DNA of 64,000 bases from Hippasteria phrygiana (GCA_037893225.1 JAZGUH010000409.1:558001-622000); one strand, 5' to 3'; shown: positions 47,180-60,849, counted from the first letter of the stretch. Notes: generated from the letters alone by a model not told the origin. Program-made: numbers and translations.

Positions 47180-48139
47180 CAACACACGTCTCCTGCTTCT
47201 ATAACTGTCGGGAATGTCTTTAAAGTTCACTGGCATGTCCATAATAGCATAGAGGAGGACGGCAGTACACAGGAAAGTACTTTTTCCACGTCGTGTGCAC
47301 AAGCTCTGCGCGAGCGGCGTTTCAGGGAAAACACATTTCCTCCGACCTGTCAAGTCGTCTTTTTGCAGGACCGAATGCCACGAATATTTTTTCTTTAGCA
47401 GGCGGGATGTATTCCGTAGCCTAAAATGTGACAACAATTGCGCGATAGAAGTAAAATACGCTAACATTGTGTGCCGAGCCTACTCTGGAAGATATGCTCA
47501 TGCATAAACAAGCCCCATGAACGAACATTTATGCATGCACTTTTAGAAGTGGCTTTTATGACCACTGACTGAAAATTATGTACGTTTGTCCATATACAAA
47601 TACATATACCAGCATATTTTTCCAAACTGTAATAAAATTCTAGACAAGGAAATGTGCTGCATGACGCCCAGCTGGATTAAATTAATTTTAGATCTATTTT
47701 TTTCAAGTGTGGTAATTGTGCTCATTGAGGGAGTAGCTTTTGGTACATAGATCCCTCCCCTACATGCACACGCACGGAATGCTGGATTCCAGCGATGTGT
47801 AGACGTGAATCTGAAATTAGGAAGGACGCGTGCAGGCTTGAGCTGTAACGACCGCCAGAGATGCAATTAATTCTATAAAAATTCTATGAAAATTTAGCAA
47901 CAAAACCCTGAATATTATTACAAATACGACATGAAGTTATAGGAATGAATCATGAAATGAAATGTTCGGAAGCCGGTGTTAATTTGTAAGCTGCTATGTC
48001 TAGGCTTTAGTTGCTATCACCCTGAAAAAAAAACCAACCTGAATTTGTAATTTGTAAGCATTAGATAAGTTGTGAGCTTTTCAATGAGATATTCCACAAA
48101 ATCTACCAACAATAAATAACCGATTTGATAGGTTTCAAT

Positions 48140-48278
48140 TTTCAAAGTGAACAAAGAAACTGGCTGGAGCGTGATTCGAGCCTGCGACCTCCGGGTTACC
48201 GTACCGGCGCTCTACCAACTGAGCTATCTTGCCCAATGTTGGCGGTCTCTCAAAGTGTCAGTATCTTTGTTCGGGTGG
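48140..48278 (-). mobile_element. tRNA-Thr-like short repeat, intact boxes (copy 2)
   Basis: Part of the duplicated unit. It matches 45868-46006 apart from TTGCCCAATG in place of TTGCCCTATG just outside the tRNA-like part. Confidence 0.8.
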
Positions 48279-48609
48279 TTTCAATTTTGTTAATTAGAAG
48301 CAATTTTTTAGAAGTAAATATAAACATAAGAGTAGGACAAGAGTAGGACCTAACAAATAAAGGTTGCAGTACATCAGATCTTACCTTAAAACAAGAGGTC
48401 ATAGGAAAACACGATGTAAGCATTTTCTAACGAATACAGAATTTGTTATATTTTTGGTTTAAAAGTTCTATGGCCGGGACCCCCCCCCCCCCCCCCCCCC
48501 CCCCGTCATTACCCCACCGTCATTACGCAACTGAGGGACCTCATAACGAGAAGGCTCGTTGGGCTAATACTGTCATTAAACATAAAAAGTATTCAATTTC
48601 GAGCAACAC

Positions 48610-48766
48610 CAGTGGCGTATCCAGGGGGGGGGGGGGGGGACTTCCCCCCTTCCGGCGGCATTTGAGACGTCATAAAAAACAAAAGGAAATAGTGTTTTTG
48701 CGACGGTTTTAAGACGGTTCAAACGTTGTTTGCCCTCCCTGGCACAAAAAGCTGGATACGCTGCTG
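48610..48766. mobile_element. hAT MITE, CAGTGGCGTATCCAG family (copy 2, 157 bp)
   Basis: Same ends and same exact AGCAACAC duplication as 46349-46475, but with the G run and CCCCCTTCCGGCGG retained. It is the fuller version of the element. Confidence 0.9.
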
Positions 48767-49110
48767 AGCAACACTGAAACCAAATAACTATACTAGAGGC
48801 GGCATTTCCCGATGTGTTGTGCAGATTTTGGGGTATGGCAAAACACTTTGCAAACGTGTTTGCTCAAATAATAGCCATTACTTTATTTCAAACATATACA
48901 ATTTCTTTAATGTGCAACATTTCGCAATCCCGAAATTAATTGTGACTGCACCCATAAACGGTCAAAATATGCGAAAATTGAATTATAAATATGACTGCAG
49001 CGCATGTGAAGTAGGCCCTCTATGGAGGGGTACCAAAATATATTGAAGGCTTTAACCTCCATTACTCATCAGTGAAACTACACACAATATTGATACAAAA
49101 CCACACATAA

Positions 49111-49469
49111 CGGGCTTGCGGACACAATGGGGCGGACATAATGGGCCTGCGGACAGATTGGGGCGGACATAATAGGCCCGCGGACACAATGGGGCGGACA
49201 TAATGGGCTTGCGGACACAATGGCCGGACATTATGGGCTTACGGATACAATGGGGCGGACATAATGGGCTTGCGGACATAATGGGGTGGACATAATGTGC
49301 CTGCGGACACAATGGGGCGGACATAATGGGCCTGCGGACACAATAGGGCGGACATAATGGGCTTATGGACATAATGGGACGGACATAATGAGCCTGCGGG
49401 CATAATGGGGCAGACATAATGGGCCTGAAAAGGGTGCGGACATATGGGCCACGCAGACATAATGGGCCT
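49111..49469. repeat. 31-bp minisatellite (copy 2)
   Basis: Same unit order as 46821-47179 with one substitution (AATGGCCGGACATT for AATGGGCGGACATT). Confidence 0.9.
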
Positions 49470-50437
49470 CAACACACGTCTCCTGCTTCTATAACTGTCG
49501 GGAATGTCTTTAAAGTTCACTGGCATGTCCATAATAGCATAGAGGAGGACGGCAGTACACAGGAAAGTACTTTTTCCACGTCGTGTGCACAAGCTCTGCG
49601 CGAGCGGCGTTTCAGGGAAAACACATTTCCTCCGACCTGTCAAGTCGTCTTTTTGCAGGACCGAATGCCACGAATATTTTTTCTTTAGCAGGCGGGATGT
49701 ATTCCGTAGCCTAAAATGTGACAACAATTGCGCGATAGAAGTAAAATACGCTAACATTGTGTGCCGAGCCTACTCTGGAAGATATGCTCATGCACCAACA
49801 AGCCCCATATGTTATGAACGAACATTTATGCATGCACTTTTAGAAGTGGCTTTTATGACCACTGACTGAAAATTATGTACGTTTGTCCATATACAAATAC
49901 ATATACCAGCATATTTTTCCCAACTGTAATACAATTCTAGACAAGGAAATGTGCTGCATGACGCCCAGCTGGATTAAATTAATTTTAGATCTATTTTTTT
50001 CAAGTGTGGTAATTGTGCTCATTGAGGGAGTAGCTTTTGGTACATAGATCCCTCCCCTACATGCACACGCACGGAATGCTGGATTCCAGCGATGTGTAGA
50101 CGTGAATCTGAAATTAGGAAGGACGCGTGCAGGCTTGAGCTGTAACGACCGCCAGAGATGCAATTAATTCTGAAAGGTAAGTGGCTCCACGAGTCGTGCG
50201 CGCGCATTATCTCTCGCGTTATCCAGAAATTAATAAATAGAACAGCAGAGAATGTATCACACAAGTAGCCCACGCTATCATACCAAATGTTTTGCTATAA
50301 GGAGTGAGTAAAACAAATCCAACAACCTAACGCACTAATATATTTTGCGTATAGGGCCTAAGGGAAAGTCATGAAAGCTTATGCAGCTTTCTCTTAGTAT
50401 ATATGAAACCATTGATGTTGCTAGCGAGAATTGACTT

Positions 50438-50941
50438 TTAAATACAGACACTACAGAGTACGTTGCCCCCGGAATTGTGTGTAAATGCATATGACTCGAA
50501 AAAAAGCAAACTAGAATAGATGTTACATTTGTAAGTGGACCACGTCAGTTCAAAGTCTATACGAGGCGGGCCATTCTTCGGTATCTGTAAAACCGTCAAA
50601 TTGCCGATTTTGCCAGTGATTGATGCACTTTGGGGTCTACAAAAGCACAGACTTATAAAACTTCTCCACCACAGCAAGCTTGGTATGTAGTTTTCTTGAA
50701 TTGGGACATTTTCAAGCATATTGGTTATTGCACCTCCACATTTGAGAAATGAGGAAGAAAAATCAATTAAGATGTTGAATTCAACTGAGTGCTCTTGTTG
50801 CAAATAGTGAGGGATTTTATGCCTGTTAATTGGACTTTCGCACCACACACTTTGAAATGATACAAGAAGCATTTCTATGAAACATATGAGGAAATATTCG
50901 CTTTCAGTCTTTTTATCATCCAGTGTGGCCACCGCATACTT
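50438..50941 (-). CDS. Unrecognised open frame, possible exon
   Basis: The longest frame outside a repeat: about 168 codons from an in-frame TAG at 50942-50944 to the stop at 50438. It contains YAVATLDDKK near the start, then a cysteine-, serine- and phenylalanine-rich stretch including CGGAITNMLE and LLWWRSF. No domain is recognised. There is no ATG at the start; the frame opens directly after TTCGTTAG, which could be an acceptor but lacks a pyrimidine tract. No neighbouring exon was found. It may be chance, an exon, or a decayed retrogene. Confidence 0.25.
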   Translation of the reverse strand, partial: KYAVATLDDKKTESEYFLICFIEMLLVSFQSVWCESPINRHKIPHYLQQEHSVEFNILIDFSSSFLKCGGAITNMLENVPIQENYIPSLLWWRSFISLCFCRPQSASITGKIGNLTVLQIPKNGPPRIDFELTWSTYKCNIYSSLLFFESYAFTHNSGGNVLCSVCI

Positions 50942-50944
50942 GCA

Positions 50945-51652
50945 ATCCTAACGAATATTTCCAGCCATCTCCCTGTCTCCTAACTTATCATCACCGCGGC
51001 TAGAGTCGATATCCTTATTTTAAAGTACTGACTACAACTAGCTTATTGTTGTCACCAGAATTACCAATAACGCATCAGATATGGTGCCGCTTGTTTGTCA
51101 GATGTGTACAGTTTGACATAGGCCTTGGTAGAGGAAGTCCGTGTACTCGACTGCAGTGAATAGTCCAGTAGGTGTCACTGAAGCAGCGTTATCGCTATCG
51201 AGTGACGAATTCATCTATTTCGTGGACGGCAATATACGGTTGAGCGTAGCCATACATCCAAATAATCATTAGACAAATTACAAGTATAGTCGGTGTCTGG
51301 GAGTTCTCTTTTCTTTTGGTTTTCCTCACAGTCTCAGACTCTCCGTTGACGTCATTACTATGAGATTGAAAAGCAGACTTAAAATTATTAAATGGACGGT
51401 CCTTGGAGATTTATGTGCAATTAAACAAAGTAAACTGGCTCACCGTGTTATCAGCTCTCTGGAATATATCCTGTATATCCTACGGCTATAATGCCTCCAA
51501 AAAACTCCAATATCTATTAAAGATCGACCTATCAGATTGTGAGATTAAGCCGCTATATGAATAGAATCGGGGAATTAGACGGACTGTTCTTGATTTCTCA
51601 AGAGAAATGGATCTGAATTCCGGTGGCTTGTCAAATCGAAGATATTTTGGTC
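50945..51652. other. No gene recognised
   Basis: No supported gene or repeat. Confidence 0.4.
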
Positions 51653-51655
51653 TTA

Positions 51656-51825
51656 AGGCCGGTTCATACTTTACGCGAATGCGAAGCTAATTTGACGTAA
51701 TGAAACATTCGCGGCGAAGATTCGTACAAGTTGAAATGTGTTCAACTTTTGCGAATTCGCAGCGCGAATATTTGGCGTTGACGTCATAAATTCGCTTCGC
51801 ATTCGTGTGAAGTATGAACCGGCCT
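51656..51825. mobile_element. Harbinger-like MITE, 170 bp, TTA-flanked
   Basis: The ends AGGCCGGTTCATACTT and AAGTATGAACCGGCCT are perfectly inverted, with TTA outside each (51653-51655, 51826-51828). The arms continue through CGCGAATGCGAAGC and AAATTCGC motifs. TTA targeting suggests PIF/Harbinger, as for the cluster at 60-1114. Confidence 0.85.
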
Positions 51826-51828
51826 TTA

Positions 51829-52587
51829 TTGTTTATGCTCGATTTTATTATCAAACGTAGTACATCGTAACTGATTTTAGGCCTTTAATATTGCATCATC
51901 AATGCGGAGGCCTTTGAAAAATAGAACCGCTTGCACTTGGGGCCTCCATTCCCATGCAATAACAGTCTGCCAATGCTGCGAATACCACATTTATAGACCT
52001 ACAATCTCGCATTGTAAGAGAGTGCAGTGGCGGAAATTTTAAATTGCCGAACAAACCGTACCCTGTCAACTTGGGTCAATCTCTCAAACCAGCGCCCTCG
52101 GCTTTCCGTAATATTAGGTTCTACAATGTGGCTAGCTCTCGGACGCTAGATCTCTTTTTAAATACATAAATGTACATCAAAATCTTGTATTATTATTTTT
52201 TATAAATGTGCATCACAGTCTTTTTATTGAACCCGGCCCAGAGGCGAAGCCTATATATATTCTGTTTAAAGTAGGCTTTGGATTTGCAATGAATTTTAGG
52301 AAAAGCTGAAGACGAAGCCAAAGCCGGGGCCATTCGAGAAATGGTCTAGGTCCATTCGAGAAAGGGTCCAGGTTTCGTATATAAGTTCATGCTAACGCCC
52401 TCTGGTGGTTTATCCTCCACTGTTGTCTTTTTTCTAAGGCTAAAGGACTGCGGATACCCGATTTCAAAATTCGTTAGTCATGTGCTTCCCTGGCCAGTGG
52501 CACGGTTATGAGTCAACATTACAAGGGGCACCCGGGGTGCACCAATTTTAATATGGGGAACTCTATTGGCTTATCTCTTTTTACTTT
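51829..52587. other. No gene recognised
   Basis: Contains GAGGCGAAGCC and GACGAAGCCAAAGCCGGGGC low-complexity sequence and a repeated GGTCCATTCGAGAAA motif at about 52330-52370. Confidence 0.4.
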
Positions 52588-52739
52588 AATGAGGGAATGG
52601 TTCTGAAAAGAACCAGAGGTATAAACTCGACGTTCCGTCTTCAGCAGAATGAAGACAAGCATTCTCCTGACGGTTAGAGCATACTGACCGGAACGTCGAG
52701 TTTATACCTCTGGTTCTTTTTAGAACCATTCTCTCATTT
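52588..52739. repeat. Foldback with Penelope-like end motif
   Basis: AATGAGGGAATGGTTCT and AGAACCATTCTCTCATT are inverted, and the arms extend through AAGAACCAGAGGTATAAACT and CGACGTTCCG, about 48 bp each. On the minus strand the loop side reads CTGCTGAAGACGGAACGTCG, similar to motifs near the ends of Penelope-like elements. Assignment is tentative. Confidence 0.5.
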
Positions 52740-55700
52740 GAGAAATATTCCCACATGGTGTTTCCGCAAACCTTTCATTTATCTCCGCCATACAAAGCCT
52801 CAAATCTTACTTATCTTTCTACTTTAGCCTACAACTGAATCTCAAAAGGGAGAGGGTGTGCACGTCTCGGCTAATTCGGGGGTGATTTTGTACGAGTCGT
52901 CCCAGTTCTACCTCACTCGGGTAGTGCCAGCGGTGGATTTGAACCAATATCATGTCATTGGAATGACTTGTTTCTGTGTACGTAGGGCCAAAAGGAATCG
53001 TTGATTGTTGCTGGTTTCACGGTCGTCCGGGTACAAGTTCCTATTCAAGACAATTGTCAATGTAATATAGGCAAAGGGAGGCATACAATTATAATTATTA
53101 TCATCTACTTTTAAAGTTGCAGCCAACAATTAAGTCAAACAAAAAAGCCACCCAAGGGTAATTACGCGCAGAGCAATGGTCGCTGTTTGAACGGTGTAAT
53201 CTGCATTTAATACGGTATGGCAAGCACGCGGGAGTAGACACTGAAACTCCCGACGCATTATCAGATAACCAAATCACTCCCCTGACAACCCAGACCCGTC
53301 ATCTGCCAAGCCACTACTCATCTCATGTCTTCCATTAATTGTCATCATCGAATTACTGGTAAGTGAACGCCAGAACAGCGTTTTCAGGCGTGGAAGGGTC
53401 ACGCCGTGATACCGAGAAAAGTGCAGTATTTCCGCTCGCTCACTGTGGATTCCGAGTTGCCCTCAAACAAGTCAACTGCAATATCTCAGACGCTAGAGGG
53501 TGCATTAAGCCTGGCCCAATTTAGTAATTGTTTCTGTATAACTGGGCTGCTTAAGAAGGAACCGTAAATGCATGTGAAATCAACGCCGTACGTACGTGTG
53601 CCTAAAGGTTTAGTTTCCGAGACTGCAATATGTCCGGATGGGCTAAGTCCACAATTCGCTTTGCGTAGCTTGCCATTCGGTGCATATAATACCGTGACTG
53701 GTTTCCAGTGTTGGTATAATGAACACTGCGCGCGATACAATTGACGACTATCAGGCAGTTTGCCATTTCAAACCTCCACAAGAATCCATATGTGCTCCTG
53801 ATTTTTCAGATGTGGAACAATTCCCTAGTAAATAAAGCATGCAGCATCTTCCCAAAACCTTTCTAAAAACGGCTGAAGACAGAAATGCACATTCATTTTC
53901 TCTAATGGCAAATTTATTAAGTGCATTAAGACATGTATTGTTGTCACTCAAGCTTTATGGAACATTCTGAACAAATGCTTGAAACCACAGAGGACACTCA
54001 CGAATTTTATTTAGATGCCTTTCATTGCCTTTCAAGTCCTCAATATTTCTCCTACTAGCCAAATCCCTTCTGCAAGTTAACAATGCGTTTTTATTAGAAC
54101 TGTTTTTATATCATTCATTTAATAGATCATTTATTAAAGTGGCATTCGTTTGTCGTGGACAAACCAGTGGGAGTTCAAATACATGTAGGGGGCTTGTCGA
54201 ACACAAAGAGTGTATTCCCTAATGGGAATGCCACTGCTTTAATTCCGAACGAATTGGAACCAAGGGAAAAGGCCGCAATTCAAATGCACTTGAACGCATT
54301 CGTCTAGCTCCCCGAGACTGAACAACATTAAAGCTCTGGGCAAGCGTAATGAATGGCAGATAGAAGTAGGCAAGTAGGTCTTGTTGCAGAAACACCCATG
54401 ATAGCAATCACAGAATCTACCCCGAGTGGTTTTGAAATACCTCATGCACATTTTAAATTCAGCCGGTTAAACCAAACCATTCACTATCAACAGACCTCCA
54501 TTAGAAGCAACTTGCCATATTTGAAAGAAACTTCCAAGAAAAAGTATAAATTCAGGCATTGCATGATAACTCGTTGAATTTATATATGGCCTACTTAATT
54601 TTCCTAAATTTTCCTATTTCATTTTTGAACCACATTCAAGCTCTGCAAAATGTACGGAATTCATTTAAAAAAAAATTATTATAAAGTAAACAATAGGAAC
54701 AAATAATCACAGCAAATTTCCAACAAATCCATTCATGAAGTAAGAAGAATCGCAGTATCTTGGCTTGCTTGGTTGGTTTGAAATTTATACCCATTTTCTA
54801 AAACCTGAAAATAAATTTCATTCGCAATGACGCAATAAGAATAAATGTCATTCGCAATGACGCAAGCAGATTACGAATGTCTCGGTGATAATAGTTAAAA
54901 GATGCAGCTCGGTTTTGGTTATTGCGGTGTGTTTAGTGTTACATGTGCAACGGAGCCGCTCATTGAGAACCCGATTGTATAAAACTTTTACCAAATACTC
55001 GGCGACTGCTTGGGAAAATTGCAAATTTAATTTGAATAGCATTACGTTTCTAGCAATGTTCGAGCATTTATGTAAAAGCCGGATTTAGTTCTATTTATAA
55101 CACAGTGAACACAATCTGGTTCCTGAAAGTAGCAAAGTAAACTGCCCAACTGCTCTTTTCAAGGAACGTCCTTCAAAAATGCTCCCAATTTTTTGTAGAG
55201 ATAGATTCATCGGTTATACAGTTTCTAAACTCATCTATTCCTGGCGTGCGTGTTTCTTTTTGACTACTGATGAGCGATCTAACGTGCTTAATGCACGCTT
55301 CATCAATATTTAAAAATGGCACTTTCTCGATATCAATCGACAAACCTGTCCAAGGTTAACTGAATAAATGAACACCAGAATTATCTATTTATCGCTGCAA
55401 AAGGATGCCGACGTGACATGGGTGATGATTCAGCTATACCGATACACTTGGTGTGCCGTATATAACTCCATAACGATGCATTATTTAAGGGTCTCTCCTC
55501 TGTCCTTTCTGTAAGAGACTTATAGTTGTCCCCGAAATGTAACTGTGTTTTGTTGTTGATAGGGGGGCTTTAATGCCTCCCGCCATTCTCAACATTGTTT
55601 TAACATCTAGTTTTCTGATTTTAACAATAAGCACATTCAGCGGAAAGCTCCTACTGCATCTCATGCCTCAAGCTTCACGACCAGCAATGATTATGAAAAT

Positions 55701-58700
55701 TTCACGGTATAAAAATAATTGACCAATATAAAACAGCAAAAGCTATAGTTGAGTTAAACACTCAAATCAAGAGCCAATAGAAAACGGGATTAAAAAAAAA
55801 ATGTATACGGTACTGGAACAGAAACATTCAATTTTAACTGCCGTTTTGTTTGTCACTTCTATTGGAGAAGTCGCAGGTCTTCTCTAAGTCGCAGGTCTTA
55901 TAGGGCCAAATTGGGGATGTATTAGGTAATCGAGATTCATTCAAGATGTTTCAATTATACATTTTTAAATTTATTTATGTTTTTATTCATTTCATTTTAC
56001 TTGCAAAATTGCGATCTTAAGAAAACAAATGAAAATTGACAGTTAAAATTGAACTGTTTGTAGGCCTAATGATGTGCACATATGTAAGTGTAGCCAATTG
56101 AGCTCAGATTGAATACCGTCTGTGCATGGTAATGACCTAGCACAATCCCATGCATATTTCCAGACGCGTTAGGACACAAGTAGCCCGAATGATATGGAAA
56201 ACCAAGGCTTCATTTTGCAGACTGCAAGATGCCTGAGAGTATAATAGAGACACTAAAGAGATAGAGGGGGTCGATCCCCATTGCTGTTTTACAATGGGTC
56301 CTTGATTATTCAGCTGCATTTAGGCTTATCCAGTCTGAACTCAGTAAATGATCGAACGGAAGCTTTTAGATAAATTGGTCTTTGCATTGTCCTGAAGCCA
56401 TGTTAAAACTCTTTCCCGGTTTCGATAATTGACAACATATTAAAAGTAGATTGATTTCGATAGAAACTGTTCCCCGACGAACGAAACTAACTAATGGATA
56501 ATGGTATAATTATGACATCAAACACTTTCTATGGACGGTATAATGTTATCAGCAACGTAAAGAATAATGTTATATATACTAAACTTAACTTTGCTGAAAG
56601 CTCATGATACAAGCAGGTAGGTAACCATAACAATAAAACGATAAACAGTGACGTAGTTAATACGCATCGTACGATTAGATTAATACATTTCAAACCAAGT
56701 CTAATCCGATATAACAAGATTATAAAATAACCCGGATTCCCGGAATAAATAAAATGCCATCATATGGGTATTTAATGAATTCCTGTCACACCATCCGGTA
56801 TACATTGCATGTTGCATGGATGTAACTCATCGCAAAAATTGAAGCGTCATTTTCGTTCCTCGAATGAAGGCGCTGCAGTATTTGTCCATGTGCAGGGATA
56901 CATGTGCTTGCTACAAGTATTCAATACGCGATCGGTTGCAAAGTCTGCTTCCCCTATGCACGTAGGATGAATGATAATACAGGACACCGATGGGCTTCGC
57001 AATCCAGGCTTTCCCATATATCAAGCCGTCATCCCTCTAGCGATTTCAATCAGGTTGATTTCGAGTTTCAAGATTTCGAAGAAGCAGGAGAAGACAGTTT
57101 AATCCGCAGCGCACCGTCGCGGCATGGAATTAGATTTCACGTGTGGGTTTTGCGATTACCACGTCCCGGTATCCGAAGGCCCCTTGATTAAACCATGGAG
57201 AAACCATATAGCCCAGCAAGCTATGTGTACTCTTACATCACCACAGAGTGGCATAACCGCGCTCTCCACACTAATTATGAATTTCCCTACTTAAGTCGCA
57301 GTGTGATGAAGTACGTACCGGTACATTACCGTATTCCTGGCTGATGTATGTTTACCTTTTGTCTCATTCTCTGTTAGCAGACACGAACCGAAGATCAGTT
57401 CCAAAGAAATGCTGACCAATTGGCATAAAACAATGGCTCAGTTTGGAATGCAACGGTATATGATTAAAGTGAGAAAATCTTTCTTACACAAAGAAAATTG
57501 GTCCACTTGTGAACAAAGTGTACAATAACATTCCATGACTCAATTCAAATGATAACCTTCCACTAGTGCTTACATGTACAAGACACAACTTCAATATTGG
57601 ACATTTGCGGTCATCGTCCGAAGAATTCTGCCGAATAACAACTATGCAGATTTAAACCACACACTACAACGTCGCTTGCACATCACCACAGAAAACATCA
57701 TGAAAAACACTACTTAGCAGGTGAGAAAGTATAAAATAACAAAGTCAATCCCCCCGCATGGATCTGAACTGCATATATATTGCCTTTTGCACAGTTCTGC
57801 TTTCCATTTTTCGAAGTAAAAGACACAAATGCCACCTGACATTTCAAACGCAACAATTCAGAAGATAAAAGCGATGTGCAAGAACTACCAATCGACTTGA
57901 TTATCAACGAGATTCGCAATGCATGGCTCACTATGATGTACAGAATATACAGCGCATCAATTTAACCCACACAGATACCAAAGAAAGGTATCCAAATTTA
58001 TTTGATGATCTCGACAAGTAGCAAAATACTGTAGCTAGAGTTTGTGTGTTCCGACATATGCATTAGAAAAGCTTAGGCCTATGGTCTCATTATTTGACTG
58101 TCCGAAAAGTAATTGGATTCCAAGTCCAAAAGAGATGAAACAAAATGAAACCCATAAAATGGTTTTGTTTTGTGCGATTTGGTTTCTATTATGACCCATT
58201 TGTGTTTCCACGAGAAGCATATTTCCGAAAGATACACTGAAAAAAAAACTTTCATGGACATATAAATATCTGACAAGAGATCTTGGCGCACAGTCTAATT
58301 GTGGTTGCGGCATATTCCCGCCCGTTTCGCTCTTGAGCCGATTCCGCGCGGCGCCAGTTCACAACAACTCTACTGTCACTACCTTGCCGCCATTTATAAA
58401 TGATGGTCGCTGCGATAAGGTAAACCCAATTTATAATGCCCACCGCTCGTTGAAGTTTGTAGCCAGTGGTATTCAGTGTTTACCAGACTACAATTCAACT
58501 CAAGAGCGACTACCGTATGGTCTCGTCCTTATATCCAGGGACGCATTATACTGCTATACGTGACTATACATTCGCAAAATAAAATCTAAAACCAAATTGC
58601 GCGATAATTTTTTTTATAAATTTTGATTTCATGAATAATGTTCATGCACCGCCAAGGAAAAATGCAAGTACAATTTTAGATTGACTCTCACTTTATCATC

Positions 58701-60849
58701 GGGGTATTTCGTGACTGTATAATGAAGTGAAACAATTTCTACGTAACGCATTTCATGCTCTTTGTATTTTTAAAAATTTATGTTTGAATTATATTAACGC
58801 ATAGAGGTCTAATGTAGGCCTAATACCGGTACTGTATGCCTTAAGTGTTCCTTTCATCAAGGTATTCCCTGTACATTCTCAGAACCGTTGTTAACGGTGG
58901 TATGCCTTTCTTATTTTATGTCACGTTTCTAGGCAACGTTTTCATTTATTCTGACCGTTCCTTGTATAATTGTGGCTGCATACATGTACCAAGCTTACAG
59001 GCCATTGAAAAATGCTACGCAATTAACCGAACGAGCATAATAGTCAGCCTACGCCTGGCACCGTTGCCTTCCACAGTAGCTATAGGTTAATTAAATTTCA
59101 TTCTTAATTGTTGACCATAAATGCTCAATTTTGTACATTTTGCAATAAATTGTGCACGACTTAAGCTAAGGCATTAATTTGAGATATCCAGGGCAGTGGA
59201 TTTGAAGGCAGTCGTGATGCAATTGTTTCTATTTTCAAAATCAAAAAGGTCTTATTGCCTATTTCAGAAGGAGCGAAACACACATTTCTTAGCTTATTCC
59301 AGAAGATGGACTGGCCACAATAATTTTGTTCCTAAAGAAAATTTACAAAAAGCTAAAATACAAGCCAACAAAGTCCACAGTAAATATTACGTAGGCCTAT
59401 ACAAATAAAATGAAAATAAATAAATTGAAAATACGTATCTTTTCAACAGTTGCAATTCTTTGTTTACAGCTTCAGTCCACTGACAGCCGAAATTCCCTTG
59501 CTGTCAGATTGAATTCCCACTAATCACACAATAATAATTATACTGATGCTGTTTTCTAAAGACTTGTAATTAGTGGTTCCCCAACCCCTTTTTGATGAAA
59601 AAACCCATGTGATTCTCCAAAACGTTTAAAAATACACTTTCTTCTAAAGACAAACCAACAGCAAAATCATTGACCTGTGCACTTTACTTTATCGCATTGC
59701 AAATGGATAGCAATTAGGGAGTTCAAATACACACGGTCTTGAAAGTTTGTTTAACATTTGTAAATTTAAGGTTTTGGGAACAGTCTGAACGCTGACAGAT
59801 TGATCCTCAGTCGTTGATTTTCAAAAGTTAGAGCTTCGGGCTGTAGTCAAAGTTTCTATAACCTTTGATAATATTTTGTGCAAAGATTGAACAATTAATT
59901 ACGGACAAAAAGGTGGTGACTTTTCACTTTTGTAATATCATGCAACTACTTGAAACAGTAAAACCACGCCGAGTGACGTCCTTGTCAAAGCAGCTTTACA
60001 AGGCACCATAAAAGAAATGCAATTTAGAACGAGCCATTACCTGTCTGAGCAATCCATAACTACCATGCTATAATAAGCCAACATGGCAAATACATGTCAC
60101 AAATTATAATTCACGAGGATCATGATTCAATTGTTTCTTTCAAGGCTCCCCTAGCAAACTGCATGATCGATATTTCTCACCGAAGACCTTTACACGGCAA
60201 CTGGCTGTATATAGCGTAGCGATTTCTTTTTTCTTCAGGATTTGTGTGTAGATATGCATGGATCGGATTGCCGCTTTGTCATTAGCATTTCCACATAAAA
60301 TATCAATATTGTATTTTTTTCCAGACTTTACATTGCACAAGTATTTGTGCTAGGCGTTTCATAATTTAGCTATTGCTGATTTGTTTGTGTTATGTCGTGT
60401 CAATACCAATCGTTGCCTGTATACGTATGGCAAACTATTGAGAACAGTTCGACAGACGCACACAGAAACGCCTGATACGAGTCGGTCATCATTCCGGACA
60501 GCTTGATCTATATTACCAATATTATCAAATAAGATATCACACTTGATGTCATACGTAAATTTACCGACATAAAAAATGCAGGTAGGCCTAAAACATTCAA
60601 AACTTCAATTACCTTTTTTCACAAGGATATAAACGCTGTCACACTTGCCATTTTTCCGTCCAGAGAAACTTCAGTCTCCAACGAAAGAATTCCACATCAA
60701 AAGAAGAGAAAACGGAACGAATTGTCCAAACACAACATTCCCGCGCTCAACTGTCGAAATTCACACTTTCGATGAGTGTTAAGTCCTGAATTCATCCGGT
60801 CCAATAGGCCTACATTTATAGTAGATAGCAAGCCACGTCGATGAACTAC
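52740..60849. other. No confident gene; longest plain stretch
   Basis: About 8.1 kb without a supported gene. Frames of 60-95 codons occur on both strands without recognisable domains. A GCCGCCATTTATAAATGATGG region at 58390 with downstream AAGGTAAAC resembles a first exon but has no convincing frame. TAGGCCTA at 56061, 58074, 58815, 59392, 60583 and 60805: six copies, the densest cluster in the window. Confidence 0.4.
54810..54869. repeat. Two-unit 30-bp tandem repeat
   Basis: AATAAATTTCATTCGCAATG plus ACGCAATAAG is followed immediately by a copy with TTT changed to TGT and the last bases changed. Confidence 0.85.

Larger units (their letters stand above)
45615..47874. repeat. Tandem duplication, copy 1
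   Basis: The 2.26-kb unit is repeated almost base for base at 47887-50171, separated by 12 bp. Differences I found: the poly-C tract at 46208, a 30-bp G-rich segment absent here at 46365, one G at 46620, one base inside the minisatellite, and a 7-bp difference near 47513. The unit contains no gene I can support; all frames in it are broken or repeat-derived. Confidence 0.95.
47887..50171. repeat. Tandem duplication, copy 2
   Basis: Near-identical to 45615-47874, ending at GATGCAATTAATTCT in both copies. Offset grows from 2272 to 2297 bp through the indels listed for copy 1. Confidence 0.95.

Noticed and set aside
46949..47467. 172-codon minus-strand frame rich in repeated ICPHYV-type peptides (and its twin at 49239-49757)
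   Set aside because: It is the translation of the 31-bp minisatellite, which lacks stops in all phases; the same peptides appear in a second frame.
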